Shown here: in pieces, positions 1 to 8,985 of the stretch
How positions within the stretch are numbered: position 1 is the stretch's first letter
Layout of the letters: every line of letters begins with the position of its first letter
Assembly: GCF_000283655.1 (NCBI RefSeq)
Contig: NC_016624.1
Coordinates: forward strand, 372,001 to 436,000
Direction of reading: 5' to 3'
Origin: Azospirillum lipoferum 4B
GTDB taxonomy: Bacteria; Pseudomonadota; Alphaproteobacteria; Azospirillales; Azospirillaceae
Length of the DNA: 64,000 nt
Program-made: the position numbers and the translations under genes
The notes under the pieces: generated by a model
Told to the model about the DNA's origin: nothing
Databases searched by the model: none
Seen by the model: the letters and a program-made list of their open reading frames with translations, nothing else

Positions 1-46
1 TGCTGATCATCAGCCCGCCGGGGGACGGAAAGATCCCCTCTCCCGC

Positions 47-1126
47 TCACCCCCTGTAATGCCGGCCGAAGCGGTTGTTCAGAAAGGCGTCCAGCGGCAC
101 CTGTTCCTGCCGGATGAAGCCCGCCTGCGGGATGGAGCCCTCGCGCAGCAGGTCCAGCACGGCGCAGATGCCGGCGGCGGTGGTGACCTGGATGGCGCTC
201 CAGCTGCGGCCGGCGATGGGCTTGCTGTAGATCTTGGTGGCGAAGGTCTCCTGCCGCAATTCGCCCTCCTGCATGCCGGTGGCGGTCGCCAGCACCAGAA
301 CCACGTCCTGCAGGGTCAGCGGCACCGCGGTTTCCAGCACGTCCTTCAGCAGGTGGCGCCGCTCGCCCAGCCGCAGGTCGCGGATCAGCAGGCGGACGAT
401 GTCGCGGTGGCCGGGATAACGCACCGTCTTGTAATCGAGGTTCCGCACCTTGCCGGCCAGCGTCTCGCACAAGGAGCCCAGCCCGCCCGAGGTGTTGAAC
501 GCCTCGTAATCGACGCCGTCCAGCGCAAAGCGCTCGTCGCCCTCCAGCGGCATCACCTCGTGCTGACGGCCGTCGATGATGGCCTCGCACGGGTTGCAGT
601 ACTCGTTGATCAGCCCGTCGGTGCTCCAGGTCAGATTGTATTTCAGGGCGTTGGTCGGGTATTGCGGCAGGGCGCCGACGCGCAGATGCAGGTTGTGCAG
701 CTCGTCGAAGCGGCGGGCGAGGTCATGCCCGACGATGGAGATGAAGCCCGGCGCCAGACCGCATTGCGGGATCAGCGCGGTGTCGGCGGTCTCCGCCAGC
801 AGCTTCACCTTGCGGGTGGCGGCGACATCCTCGGTCAGGTCGAGGTAATGGGCGCCGGCCGCGACGGCGGCAGTGGCGATGGCCGGGGTCAGGGTGAAGG
901 GGCAGGCGCTCAGCACCGCATGCTGGCCGGCCATGGCGGCACGCAGCGAAGACGGATCCTCCACATCGACGCGCGTCACCCGCAGCCCGGCACGCTCGGC
1001 GCGGGACAGCAGCGCCTCGTCCCGGTCGCCGATGGTGACGGCGAAATCTTCGGTCTCGGACAGCAGCGTGCCGATCATCGACCCGATCTTGCCGGCACCC
1101 AGAACCAGAACCTTCATCGTTGCCAT
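47..1126 (-). CDS. Saccharopine dehydrogenase family NAD(P)-binding protein
   Basis: 359 aa. The N-terminus has a Rossmann nucleotide-binding loop (VLVLGAGKIGSMIG) followed by alternating beta/alpha segments typical of the saccharopine dehydrogenase/carboxynorspermidine synthase family; the substrate cannot be read from sequence. The start at 1126 is chosen because GAGGAG lies 8 bases upstream; a second ATG three codons later at 1117 is possible. No signal peptide or membrane segment. It is divergent from the NlpC/P60 gene across 223 bp in which I see no clear regulatory site. Family assignment is firm. Lysine-pathway function is only one option, because family members also act in polyamine and opine-like chemistry. 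Confidence 0.85.
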   Translation of the reverse strand: MATMKVLVLGAGKIGSMIGTLLSETEDFAVTIGDRDEALLSRAERAGLRVTRVDVEDPSSLRAAMAGQHAVLSACPFTLTPAIATAAVAAGAHYLDLTEDVAATRKVKLLAETADTALIPQCGLAPGFISIVGHDLARRFDELHNLHLRVGALPQYPTNALKYNLTWSTDGLINEYCNPCEAIIDGRQHEVMPLEGDERFALDGVDYEAFNTSGGLGSLCETLAGKVRNLDYKTVRYPGHRDIVRLLIRDLRLGERRHLLKDVLETAVPLTLQDVVLVLATATGMQEGELRQETFATKIYSKPIAGRSWSAIQVTTAAGICAVLDLLREGSIPQAGFIRQEQVPLDAFLNNRFGRHYRG

Positions 1127-1349
1127 CTCTCCCGCTCCTCTGTTCAGCCTTGTGTGTTGGCGATTGGCTCGCACACAAAAGGTGTCGGCGGATGCGGCCG
1201 GGCAGAACCGGGCAATGCGCCGGGCGCGGTCGAGATTTCCGGCGGAATCACGGAATGGCCGTTGAAATGACGGATGCGCTTTATCCCTCGCGCCACCTCG
1301 GCAGCGGCGTTAAGGTCGCAGCCGGTTTTCCCATATCCGGCCCGCACCC

Positions 1350-2105
1350 ATGACCATCCGCCAACTGACCGCCCCGCACGCCGTCCTGCTGGAGGAGCCG
1401 CAAAACGGCGTCCCCCAGACCAGCGAGATGATCCGCGGCGAGCGTTTCCGCATTCTGGAGGAGCGGGACGGCTGGCTGCGGGCGGAGAATGCCTTCGACG
1501 GCCATGCCGGCTGGCTGCCGCCGGGCACCCGGCATGCCGAGCCGGTCGCCCCCACCCACCGCGTGCGGGCCTTGCGCGCCGACCTGCACCCCGGACCGAC
1601 GCATAAGGCGCCGCCGGTGGCAACGCTCAGCTTCGGGTCGCTGGTGACGCTGGATGGCCGGGCCGAAAACGGCTGGGTCGGCACCGACGACGGGCTGTGG
1701 CTGTTCGCGGGATGGCTGGAGCCGGCGGACGCCGCCCCGGCGGCCGACCACATCGCCACCGCCCTGCGCTTTCTGGAGACGCCCTATGTCTGGGGCGGGC
1801 GCAGCAGCTTCGGCATCGACTGTTCCGGGCTGGTGCTGACCGCCATGGCGGCGGCCGGGGTGGTCTCCCACCACAGCAGTGGGATGCAGCGCAAGGACGA
1901 CCGGCTGGGGTCGTGGGTGTCCGACGATGGCCGCGATGTGGAGTATCAACGGGGAGATATCGTCTTCTTCCCCGGCCATGTCGGGCTGATGGTGGACGGG
2001 ACGAAGCTGCTGCACGCCACCGTCTTCACCATGTCAGTCGTGATCGAGCCGCTGAGCGAGGTTGCCAAGCGCGCGGAGATCAATGGGGTCCGCCGTCCCG
2101 GCTAG
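1350..2105 (+). CDS. NlpC/P60 (C40) cysteine peptidase with SH3-like N-terminus
   Basis: 251 aa. Residues about 1-125 form two SH3-like repeats (each ending in a GW motif, such as GHAGWLP and LFAGWLE). Residues 130-250 are the NlpC/P60 domain. The catalytic Cys158 sits in the IDCSGLVL motif, His210 in FFPGHVGLM, and His222 is the likely third polar residue. The family cleaves D-gamma-glutamyl-meso-diaminopimelate bonds in cell-wall peptides. No signal peptide is visible, so action on imported muropeptides in the cytoplasm is plausible, as for YkfC-type enzymes. The 3' end overlaps the convergent cobA 3' end by 72 bp. Confidence 0.88.
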   Translation: MTIRQLTAPHAVLLEEPQNGVPQTSEMIRGERFRILEERDGWLRAENAFDGHAGWLPPGTRHAEPVAPTHRVRALRADLHPGPTHKAPPVATLSFGSLVTLDGRAENGWVGTDDGLWLFAGWLEPADAAPAADHIATALRFLETPYVWGGRSSFGIDCSGLVLTAMAAAGVVSHHSSGMQRKDDRLGSWVSDDGRDVEYQRGDIVFFPGHVGLMVDGTKLLHATVFTMSVVIEPLSEVAKRAEINGVRRPG

Positions 2106-2828
2106 GGCGTCCGCCGCCCCAACATGACGCGGACGTAGCGCCTCCCCGACCAGCAGCAGGGTCGGCCCCTTGCCGGCGGCCACTCCCTGCTCCGCCATCT
2201 CGCCGAGCGTCGTCCAATAACGCCGCTCGTCGGGCCGGCAACCATTCTCCACCGCCAGCACCGGCGTGTCGGCCGGCAGCCCGGCCCCGGTCAGCCCTTG
2301 CCCGACCGACCGCGCCTGTTCACGGCCCATATAGATCGCCAGCGTACCCTGCGGATCGGCCAGCCGCGCCCAGTCGGGCTCGAACCGCTCACCGTCGCGG
2401 CCATGGGCGGTGACGAAGGTCACGGCGCGCGACACCCCGCGCCTGGTCAGCGACAGGCCGGTGGAGGCGGCACAGCCAAGCGCCGCGGTGATGCCGGGGA
2501 TGACGCGCACCGGAATGCCGAGGCTGTCGAGATGCTCGATCTCCTCGCCGGCGCGGCCGAACACCATCGGGTCGCCGCCCTTCAGGCGGACGACGCGCTT
2601 GCCACGCCGGGCATGGAAGGCGATCAGCGCATTGATCTCCCCCTGCGGCAGCGAATGCCGGCCGGACCGCTTGCCGACACAGATGCGCTCGGCCCTCGGA
2701 TGGGCGAGATCCAGGATGCCGTCGCCGACGAGCGCGTCATAGAGCACGACCTCGGCGGCGGCGAGCGCCTTGACCGCCGCAACGGTGAGCAGGTCGGGGT
2801 CGCCGGGGCCAGCGCCGACGAGAATCAC
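2034..2828 (-). CDS. cobA: Uroporphyrinogen-III C-methyltransferase (siroheme synthesis)
   Basis: 264 aa. SAM-dependent bis-methylation of uroporphyrinogen III to precorrin-2, the first step to the siroheme needed by NirB. SUMT motifs are present: VGAGPGDPDLLT at the N-terminus, GGDPMVFGRAGEE in the middle, and TAALGCAASTGLSLTRR. It lacks the CysG dehydrogenase/ferrochelatase half, so those steps must come from elsewhere. The start is GTG at 2828, immediately before the conserved ILVGAGPG. The frame stays open upstream, but that part is only translated palindromic repeat and overlaps nasA. It is the last gene of the nirB-nirD-nasA-cobA cluster, separated from nasA by the repeat at 2829-2940. 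Confidence 0.93.
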   Translation of the reverse strand: MILVGAGPGDPDLLTVAAVKALAAAEVVLYDALVGDGILDLAHPRAERICVGKRSGRHSLPQGEINALIAFHARRGKRVVRLKGGDPMVFGRAGEEIEHLDSLGIPVRVIPGITAALGCAASTGLSLTRRGVSRAVTFVTAHGRDGERFEPDWARLADPQGTLAIYMGREQARSVGQGLTGAGLPADTPVLAVENGCRPDERRYWTTLGEMAEQGVAAGKGPTLLLVGEALRPRHVGAADALAGTADPIDLRALGNLAQRLDHD

Positions 2829-2940
2829 TTGCCCCCACCCTGACCCTCCCCCGCTGGGCGGGGGAGGGGATATGCGCTTGAGCGGGAGAGCGGCGGCAGT
2901 CCCTCCCCCGCTCAGCGGGGGAGGATAGGTGGGGGCACCG
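2829..2940. repeat. Dispersed palindromic repeat (REP/BIME-like), copy 1
   Basis: Two GC-rich palindromes (2844-2868 with 11-bp arms CCCTCCCCCGC/GCGGGGGAGGG and a 3-base loop; a second near 2902-2923) flank a spacer containing GGGAGAGCGGCGGCAGTC. The same spacer and both palindromes recur at 30185-30300. It lies between nasA and cobA on the same transcript strand, so the mRNA would carry two strong hairpins. Confidence 0.8.
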
Positions 2941-2994
2941 CCGCCAGCACCCGCGAACCGCGGGACCAAGAGGCGCGCCAACGCCGCGAGACCA

Positions 2995-5688
2995 TCACGC
3001 CACTTCGCGCTGGTGAGCATGACGAAGCACCTCCTTGAGTTCAGGCACGCAGGAACCACAATTCGTGCCGGCCTTCAATGCCGCACCGATCTCCGCGACG
3101 CTGGTCAGCCGCCGGTCGCGGATGGCGCCGACCAGCCGGTTGATGCCGACGCTGAAGCAGGCGCAGACGATCCGCCCTTCATCGGCCTGCGCGCCCGGCG
3201 CCCGCCCGGCAAGCAGCCCGGCCCGCGCGCCGTCGTCCAGCCCATCCGCCTCCAGCAGACCGGCGAGCCAGCCGCGCGGCGGCAAACGCCCGTCGGCGGC
3301 GACGAACAGGCAGGCCTCCAGCCGGTCGCCGTCCATCCAGGCCATGCGCAGGCCGCCGCGCGCCTCGTCGCGGAACTCCACCGCCGCCCCGGCAGGGTCG
3401 AGGCAGGGCAGCCACGCCGTAAGGTCGGGAATCGCCCCCATCCCCGCCATCTCCACCAGATGCCCGCCCAGATTGCCGCTGCCCACCGCGCGCCGCGCCC
3501 AATAGCCGCCATGGGCGGGCTCCACCGGCCGGCGGGCCAGCAGGAAGGCGGTCCAGTCCGGCCGCCATGGTTCGACCGTCGCCGGCATCCGCTTCAGATC
3601 CGGCTGGCCGGAGACCGGGTCCACCGCCTCGTCGTCGATCAGCCGGCCGATGACGCAGGCGCCGGTGAAGCGGTCGGTCCAATGCATCGGCAGGAAGATG
3701 GTGCCTTCGCTCTGGGCATCGGTGACGCGCACCCGCGCCAGCGCCTCCCCCGCCGCCGTGGCGATGCGGGCCAGCCCGCCATCGGTCAGTCCCCGCGCCG
3801 CCGCATCCGCCGGGTTGATGTCCAGCCGAGGTTCCGGCGCATGCGCCGACAGCCGCGCCGACAGACCCGTCCGCGTCATCGTGTGCCACTGGTCGCGCAA
3901 CCGGCCCGAGTTCAGCAGCAAGGCGCCGTCCGGCAGAGCGCGCGGCAGCGGCTTCGCCGTCACCGCCAGCATCCGGGCGCGCCCGTCCGCGGTGAAGAAG
4001 CGGCCATCGCCGAACAGCCGCTTCTGCGGCTCGCCGCCAGCGCGCCAGGGCCAGGGAAAGGGCGCCAGCGCGTCGTAACCGGCATCGTCCAGCCCGCTCA
4101 GCGCCCCGATGTCGAAGGCGCGCGCACCGCCATTCTCGAACGCCGACAGCGCGGCATGCTCGCGGAACACCGCGGCGGCGCTTTCATACGGAAAAGCGTC
4201 GGCGAAGCCCATCCGCCGCGCGACCTGGGTCATGATCCACCAGTCCGCCCGCGCTTCCCCAGCCTCCGCCTTGAAAGCGCGCTGGCGCGAGATGGTGCGG
4301 TCGGAGTTGGTGACGGTGCCGTCCTTCTCGCTCCAGCCCTTGGCCGGCAGGCGGATATGGGCGAAGCGGCCGGTGTCGGTGTCGCGGATGCAGTCGGAGA
4401 CCACCACCGTCTCGCACCGCTCCAGCGCCCTGCGGACCCGGCCGGCATCGGGCATGCTGACGGCGGGGTTGGTCGCCATGATCCACACCGCCTTGACCGT
4501 GCCGGCCTCGATGGCGCGGAACAGGTCCACCGCCTTCAGCCCCGGCTTGTCGGCCATCCGCGGCGCGGTCCAGAAGCGGCCGACGCGGTCCACCTCTTCC
4601 GCCGTGAAGCCCATATGGGCGGCAAGCTGGTTCGCCAGCCCGCCGACCTCGCGGCCGCCCATGGCGTTCGGCTGCCCGGTGACGGAGAAGGGACCGCAGC
4701 CCGGCCGGCCGACGCGCCCGGTCAGGAAATGGACGTTCAGGATGGTGTTGACGGTGTCGCTGCCCTGGGACGACTGGTTGACGCCTTGCGAATAGACCGT
4801 CACCACCCGACCGGTCGCCGCGAATTCGGCATAGAAGGCGGCGATCTCCGCCTCGTCCAGCCCGCAGCGCCGCGCCACCGTCGCCACATCCGGCGCATCG
4901 GCGCGGGCAGCGGCCAGCGCCTCCTCCACCCCCTCGGCATGGGCGGCGGTGAAGCCGGCATCGCGATGGCCCCGGCTGTCCAGCCAAGCCAGCAGCCCGT
5001 TGAACAGCACCACGTCGGTGCCGGCCTTCAGCGCCAGATGGCGGTCGGCGGCATCGACGCAATCGGTCCGCCGCGGATCGACCACGACGATCCGCGTGCC
5101 GCGCTCCGCCCGCGCCGCCAGCAGCCGCTGGTTCAGAACCGGATGGCACCAGGCGAGGTTCGACCCCACCAGCACCACCAGATCGGCGCACTCGAAATCC
5201 TCATAGGTCCCCGGCACCGCGTCGGCGCCCAAGCCCCGCTTGTGCCCGACCACCGACGACGCCATGCAGAGCCGCGAGTTGGTGTCGATGTTCGCCGAGC
5301 CGATGAAGCCCTTCATCAGCTTGTTGGCGACGTAGTAATCCTCGGTCAGCAGCTGGCCGGAGACGTAGAAGGCGACCGAGTCCGGCCCATGCTGGGCGAT
5401 GGTATTCGAAAAGCGGCGGGCCACCTCGTCCAGCGCCTCGTCCCACGACACGCGCCTGTCCCCGATCTCGGGATGCAGGAGCCGCCCGTCCGGCACCAGC
5501 GTGTCGGCCAGCGCCGATCCCTTGGAGCAGAGCCGCCCCCGGTTCGCCGGGTGGTCGGCATCGCCGCGCACGCTGACGGCGCCATTTGCCTTCACCGTCG
5601 CGATCACCCCGCACCCGACCCCGCAATAGGGACAGGTGGTCTTCACCTCCCGTTGTCCGCCGGAGGCAAGCTCCGCTCCGTCAAACAT
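2995..5688 (-). CDS. nasA: Assimilatory nitrate reductase, molybdopterin catalytic subunit
   Basis: 897 aa. Reduces nitrate to nitrite in the cytoplasm. An N-terminal [4Fe-4S] site is formed by C19, C22 and C26 (CPYCGVGC) with C54 (NRGRLCSKG). Bis-MGD oxidoreductase domains follow (for example SRLCMASSVVGHK, VVDPRRTD, GVNQSSQGSDTVN), then a molydopterin dinucleotide-binding domain. The C-terminal about 60 residues are a BFD-like [2Fe-2S] domain (CACFSVGINRL ... TNCGSC), as in Klebsiella-type NasA. The start at 5688 (ATGTTTGA) overlaps the nirD stop by 8 bases, which implies translational coupling; earlier in-frame codons would run inside nirD. No signal peptide, consistent with the assimilatory rather than the periplasmic enzyme. 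Confidence 0.96.
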   Translation of the reverse strand: MFDGAELASGGQREVKTTCPYCGVGCGVIATVKANGAVSVRGDADHPANRGRLCSKGSALADTLVPDGRLLHPEIGDRRVSWDEALDEVARRFSNTIAQHGPDSVAFYVSGQLLTEDYYVANKLMKGFIGSANIDTNSRLCMASSVVGHKRGLGADAVPGTYEDFECADLVVLVGSNLAWCHPVLNQRLLAARAERGTRIVVVDPRRTDCVDAADRHLALKAGTDVVLFNGLLAWLDSRGHRDAGFTAAHAEGVEEALAAARADAPDVATVARRCGLDEAEIAAFYAEFAATGRVVTVYSQGVNQSSQGSDTVNTILNVHFLTGRVGRPGCGPFSVTGQPNAMGGREVGGLANQLAAHMGFTAEEVDRVGRFWTAPRMADKPGLKAVDLFRAIEAGTVKAVWIMATNPAVSMPDAGRVRRALERCETVVVSDCIRDTDTGRFAHIRLPAKGWSEKDGTVTNSDRTISRQRAFKAEAGEARADWWIMTQVARRMGFADAFPYESAAAVFREHAALSAFENGGARAFDIGALSGLDDAGYDALAPFPWPWRAGGEPQKRLFGDGRFFTADGRARMLAVTAKPLPRALPDGALLLNSGRLRDQWHTMTRTGLSARLSAHAPEPRLDINPADAAARGLTDGGLARIATAAGEALARVRVTDAQSEGTIFLPMHWTDRFTGACVIGRLIDDEAVDPVSGQPDLKRMPATVEPWRPDWTAFLLARRPVEPAHGGYWARRAVGSGNLGGHLVEMAGMGAIPDLTAWLPCLDPAGAAVEFRDEARGGLRMAWMDGDRLEACLFVAADGRLPPRGWLAGLLEADGLDDGARAGLLAGRAPGAQADEGRIVCACFSVGINRLVGAIRDRRLTSVAEIGAALKAGTNCGSCVPELKEVLRHAHQREVA

Positions 5689-6058
5689 GGCCGCAGGCCT
5701 TGCGGCAGCCGCCGCGCGACAGCTTGGCCTCGCCGAGCGCGAGGGAGACGCTGCGCCCCTCGACCCGCACCGGAACATGGCCGGTGCGGCCCTCGTCGGG
5801 GGCGACGGCCTCGCCGGTTGCCAGCTCGATCACCCAGTTGTGCAGCGGGCAGGTGACGCGGCGGCCATGGACGATGCCCTGGGACAACGGTCCCTGCTTG
5901 TGCGGGCAGGCATCCTCCAGGGCAAAGACCTCGTCCAACGCCGTGCGGAACAGGGCGATATCGCCATCGGGCGTGCGGACGACGCGCGAGCCCAGCACCG
6001 GGATGTCGTCGATGCTGCCGACCTGGGTCCAGACGGTTTCCATAACGATGCTGTCCAT
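5681..6058 (-). CDS. nirD: Nitrite reductase (NADH) small subunit, Rieske type
   Basis: 125 aa. Small subunit partner of NirB for six-electron reduction of nitrite to ammonium. The Rieske ligands are intact: CPHKQG and CPLHNW give the C-x-H ... C-x2-H pattern, which is lost in Escherichia coli NirD, so this copy probably carries a [2Fe-2S] cluster. Start at 6058 is 6 bases after the nirB stop; a second ATG at 6043 (METVW) is an alternative. The stop overlaps the nasA start. The C-terminus is extended by a Cys-containing tail (RGGCRKACGHV). Confidence 0.94.
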   Translation of the reverse strand: MDSIVMETVWTQVGSIDDIPVLGSRVVRTPDGDIALFRTALDEVFALEDACPHKQGPLSQGIVHGRRVTCPLHNWVIELATGEAVAPDEGRTGHVPVRVEGRSVSLALGEAKLSRGGCRKACGHV

Positions 6059-6064
6059 GATCGG

Positions 6065-8593
6065 TTACCCCACTTCGGCGAGCAGATTGAATTCGTGACG
6101 GTCGACGCCCTTGGCGGCACGCTCCGCCCACGGGTCGTCCTGCGAGAAGGTCTGCGAGAACAGGAAGCGCGCGTTCAACGCCCGGCGCCGCTCCGGATCA
6201 TCGACCAGCGCCGCCTTGATGTGGTCGAGGCCGACCCGCTCCACCCAGGGCGCGGTGCGCTCCAGATAGCGGGCCTCCTCGCGGTAGAGCTGCATGAAGG
6301 CGCCGGTGTATTCCAGCACCTCCTCCTCCGTCGCGACGCGGACCAGCAGGTCGCAGGCCCGGACATGCAGGCCGCCGTTGCCGCCGACATGCAGCTCATA
6401 GCCGCTGTCGATGCACACCACGCCCAGATCCTTGATGGTGGCCTCGGCGCAATTGCGCGGGCAGCCGGACACCGCCAGCTTGACCTTGTGCGGGGTCCAG
6501 GTGCCCCAGGTCATCCGCTCCAGCTTCACGCCCAGCCCGGTCGAATCCTGCGTGCCGAAGCGGCACCATTCCGACCCGACGCAGGTCTTCACCGTGCGCA
6601 GCCCCTTGGCATAGGCGTGGCCGGATACCATCCCGGCGGCGTTCAGATCCGCCCAGACCGCCGGCAGATCCTCCTTCTTCACGCCGAACAGGTCGATGCG
6701 CTGGCCGCCGGTGACCTTCACGGTGGGGATGGCGAACTTGTCGACCACATCGGCGATGGCGCGCAGCTCGGCGGCACTGGTCAGGCCGCCCCACATGCGC
6801 GGCACGACCGAATAGGTGCCGTCCTTCTGGATGTTGGCGTGGGCGCGCTCGTTGATGTAGCGCGACTGATAGTCGTCCCGGTACTCGCCCGGCCACGCAC
6901 ACAGCAGGTAATAGTTCAGCGCCGGCCGGCAGGAGGCGCAGCCGTCGGGCGTCGTCCATTCCATCGCCTGGAACACCTCGGCCATGGTCTTCAGCCCACG
7001 CTCGACGATGGCCGCCCGCACCGCGTCATGGCTGTGGTGGGTGCATTTGCACATCGGCTTGACCTTCGGCGCCGCGGTGAAGCCGTCGCCCAGCGTCACC
7101 GCCAGCAGCCGCTCCACCGTGCCGGCGCAGCCGCCGCAGGAGGCGGACGCCTTGGTGTGCGCCTTCACCTCGTCCAGGCTGGTCAGGCCCTTCTCGGTGA
7201 TCGCCTTGACGATGGTGCCCTTGCAGACGCCGTTGCAGCCGCAGATTTCGGCAGAATCGGGCAATGCCGCGATGGCGGCGTTCGGGTCACCGGCATCGGC
7301 GCTGCCGAACCCCTGCCCGAAGATCATCGTGTCGCGCTCGGCCGAGATGTCGGCGCCATCCTTCAGCAGCGAGAAGTACCAGGCGCCGTCCTTGGTGTCG
7401 CCATACAGCACGGCGCCCAGCAGCTTGCCGTCCTTCAGCACCAGCCGCTTGTAGATGCCGCGGGCGGCATCGCGGAACACGATGTCCTCCGTCCCCTCCC
7501 CTCCCGAGAAATCGCCGGCCGAGAACACATCGACGCCCGTGACCTTCAGCTTGGTCGAGGTGACGGAGCCGGTGTAGGCCGCACCCTCCCCACCCGCGAG
7601 GTCATGGGCCAGCACCTTCGCCATCTCGAACAGCGGGGCGACGAGACCCCAGGTGACGCCGCGATGCTCGACGCATTCGCCGACCGCGTAGATCGACGGA
7701 TCGCTGGTGCGCATCTGGTCGTCCACCCGGATGCCGCGCCCGCAGTCCAGCCCGGCCGCCTTGCCCAGCGCCATGTTGGGGCGGATGCCCACCGCCATGA
7801 CGACGATGTCGGCAGGCAGTTCGCGCCCATCCTTCAGCCGCACCGCGCCGACCCGGTCCTCACCGACGATTTCGGCGGTATCGGCCCCGGTCAGCACCTC
7901 GATGCCCCGGCGCTCCAGCTCGCGCTGCAGCAGCATGCCGGCCGACGGGTCGAGCTGGCGTTCCATCAGCGTCGGCATCAAATGGACGACGGTGACCTCC
8001 ATCCCCTTGACCCGCAGCCCGTTGGCGGCCTCCAGCCCCAGCAGCCCGCCGCCGATCACCACGGCGCGGCCGCCCTTCGCCGCCGCCGCCAGCATGGCGT
8101 CCACGTCCGCCAGATCGCGGAAGCCGATGACGCCCGGCAGGGTCGATCCCGGCACCGGAATGATGAAGGGCATGGAGCCGGTGGCGATCAGCAGCTTGTC
8201 ATAGGGAACGACGCGGCCGGATTGCGAGACGACCGTCTTGCTCGCGCGGTCGATGCCCTCAACCGGCTCGCCGGTCAGCAGGGTGATGCCGTTGGCGTCG
8301 TACCAATCGCGGCTGTTCAGCACGATCTGGTCGAAGGTCTTCTCCCCCGCCAGCACCGGCGACAGCATGATGCGGTTGTAGTTCGGATGCGGCTCGGCCC
8401 CGAAGACGGTGACCTCGTAGCGGCCCGGCGCCTTGGCCAGCAGCTCTTCCACCGTCTTCATGCCGGCCATGCCGTTGCCGACCACCACCAGCCGTTCCCT
8501 GGCCGGACCGGCACTGCGCAGTTCTGCCTCGTTAAGTTCGACGGCATCGGATTCGACGGCGGGCCCGTTGTTCGATGAGAGATGCATGTCCAT
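6065..8593 (-). CDS. nirB: Nitrite reductase (NADH) large subunit
   Basis: 842 aa, the usual family length. Order of domains: FAD/NADH oxidoreductase (VVVGNGMAGMKT; second nucleotide loop VVIGGGLLGLEAA), two BFD-like [2Fe-2S] segments (CGCNGVCKGTI with SCGGCAGT; CKCTHHSHD with GCASCRP), then the ferredoxin-like and siroheme/[4Fe-4S] nitrite/sulfite reductase domains. The cluster ligands are CVGSEWC and SGCPRNC. The start at 8593 follows GAGGC and precedes an alternative ATG at 8587. It is first in the nirB-nirD-nasA-cobA cluster. Control appears to be by a sigma-54 promoter at 8848-8863 and a terminator-like hairpin in the leader at 8649-8728. Nitrite made by NasA would be reduced by this enzyme. 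Confidence 0.97.
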   Translation of the reverse strand: MDMHLSSNNGPAVESDAVELNEAELRSAGPARERLVVVGNGMAGMKTVEELLAKAPGRYEVTVFGAEPHPNYNRIMLSPVLAGEKTFDQIVLNSRDWYDANGITLLTGEPVEGIDRASKTVVSQSGRVVPYDKLLIATGSMPFIIPVPGSTLPGVIGFRDLADVDAMLAAAAKGGRAVVIGGGLLGLEAANGLRVKGMEVTVVHLMPTLMERQLDPSAGMLLQRELERRGIEVLTGADTAEIVGEDRVGAVRLKDGRELPADIVVMAVGIRPNMALGKAAGLDCGRGIRVDDQMRTSDPSIYAVGECVEHRGVTWGLVAPLFEMAKVLAHDLAGGEGAAYTGSVTSTKLKVTGVDVFSAGDFSGGEGTEDIVFRDAARGIYKRLVLKDGKLLGAVLYGDTKDGAWYFSLLKDGADISAERDTMIFGQGFGSADAGDPNAAIAALPDSAEICGCNGVCKGTIVKAITEKGLTSLDEVKAHTKASASCGGCAGTVERLLAVTLGDGFTAAPKVKPMCKCTHHSHDAVRAAIVERGLKTMAEVFQAMEWTTPDGCASCRPALNYYLLCAWPGEYRDDYQSRYINERAHANIQKDGTYSVVPRMWGGLTSAAELRAIADVVDKFAIPTVKVTGGQRIDLFGVKKEDLPAVWADLNAAGMVSGHAYAKGLRTVKTCVGSEWCRFGTQDSTGLGVKLERMTWGTWTPHKVKLAVSGCPRNCAEATIKDLGVVCIDSGYELHVGGNGGLHVRACDLLVRVATEEEVLEYTGAFMQLYREEARYLERTAPWVERVGLDHIKAALVDDPERRRALNARFLFSQTFSQDDPWAERAAKGVDRHEFNLLAEVG

Positions 8594-8648
8594 GGCGCGT
8601 CTGCCTCGTCTATCGTGTCCGGCCTGCTGCAAAGTCAGGCACGGGGCC

Positions 8649-8728
8649 AAAAAGAAAGGCGTCCGAACGGGCAGTGCCCCTGCCCCGCGAGTGGATCGCG
8701 AAGGCGGGCACACACCTGTTCGGACGCC
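8649..8728 (-). terminator. Terminator-like leader hairpin upstream of nirB (attenuator candidate)
   Basis: On the minus strand an 11-bp perfect inverted repeat (GGCGTCCGAAC at 8728-8718, GTTCGGACGCC at 8668-8658) is followed directly by TTTCTTTTT (8657-8649). Inside the loop further pairing is possible (GTGCCC with GGGCAC, CGCGA with TCGCG). It lies about 55 bases before the nirB ATG and downstream of the predicted start site, so it sits in the mRNA leader. A smaller hairpin (GGTTCG/CGAACC, 8740-8755) precedes it. Two hairpins with the second a terminator is the layout of NasT/NasR (ANTAR) antitermination leaders of nitrate operons; that mechanism here is inferred. Confidence 0.75.
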
Positions 8729-8847
8729 GTTGTCCGGGCGGTTCGTCGTCGAACCAGGGCCGAGTCCGCGCGTCGTCGCGTGGGATCGGCCGATGTTGCG
8801 GGCACTGGCGACGTTGCTGGCGCCCGCTGTTGTCTCGCCACTCCCTT

Positions 8848-8863
8848 CGCAATCCGCGTGCCA
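8848..8863 (-). promoter_or_regulatory. Sigma-54 (RpoN) promoter for nirBD-nasA-cobA
   Basis: Minus strand TGGCAC-GCGGA-TTGCG matches the -24/-12 consensus (TGGCAC-N5-TTGCW) at all but the last base, with correct GG-N10-GC spacing. Predicted start near 8837 gives a leader of about 245 bases to nirB that contains the hairpin at 8649-8728. Sigma-54 dependence implies NtrC-type activation under nitrogen limitation. I did not find a convincing NtrC site; GCACC-N9-GGTGC at 8928-8946 has the wrong spacing. Confidence 0.75.
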
Positions 8864-8957
8864 ATCCCTTCGCAAGCGGACGGTATCGGGAAAAACCCAG
8901 CGATTCCGCGGCTTCCCGCGCCATTCCGCACCCGATACCTAGGTGCCTGTTTTTGGA

Positions 8958-8985
8958 TCATCCTTAGGTCTTGCACAAAGGATGA
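8958..8985. promoter_or_regulatory. Inverted repeat in the nirB/nrtA divergent control region
   Basis: TCATCCTT (8958-8965) and AAGGATGA (8978-8985) form a perfect 8-bp inverted repeat with a 12-base spacer. It lies about midway between the two sigma-54 promoters (about 95 bp from the nir promoter and 130 bp from the nrt promoter), where an enhancer-binding protein could act on both. No regulator can be assigned. Confidence 0.4.

Noticed and set aside
2829-3059. N-terminal extension of cobA through the palindromic repeat
   Set aside because: The extension translates to Gly/Pro-rich repeat sequence and overlaps nasA; GTG 2828 sits exactly before the conserved methyltransferase start.
5636-8578. 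Long plus-strand open frame opposite nirB
   Set aside because: Shadow of nirB; no recognisable domain.
8928-8946. NtrC-like site GCACC-N9-GGTGC in the nitrate control region
   Set aside because: Canonical NtrC sites have a 5-base centre in this form; spacing is four bases too long, so I do not call it.
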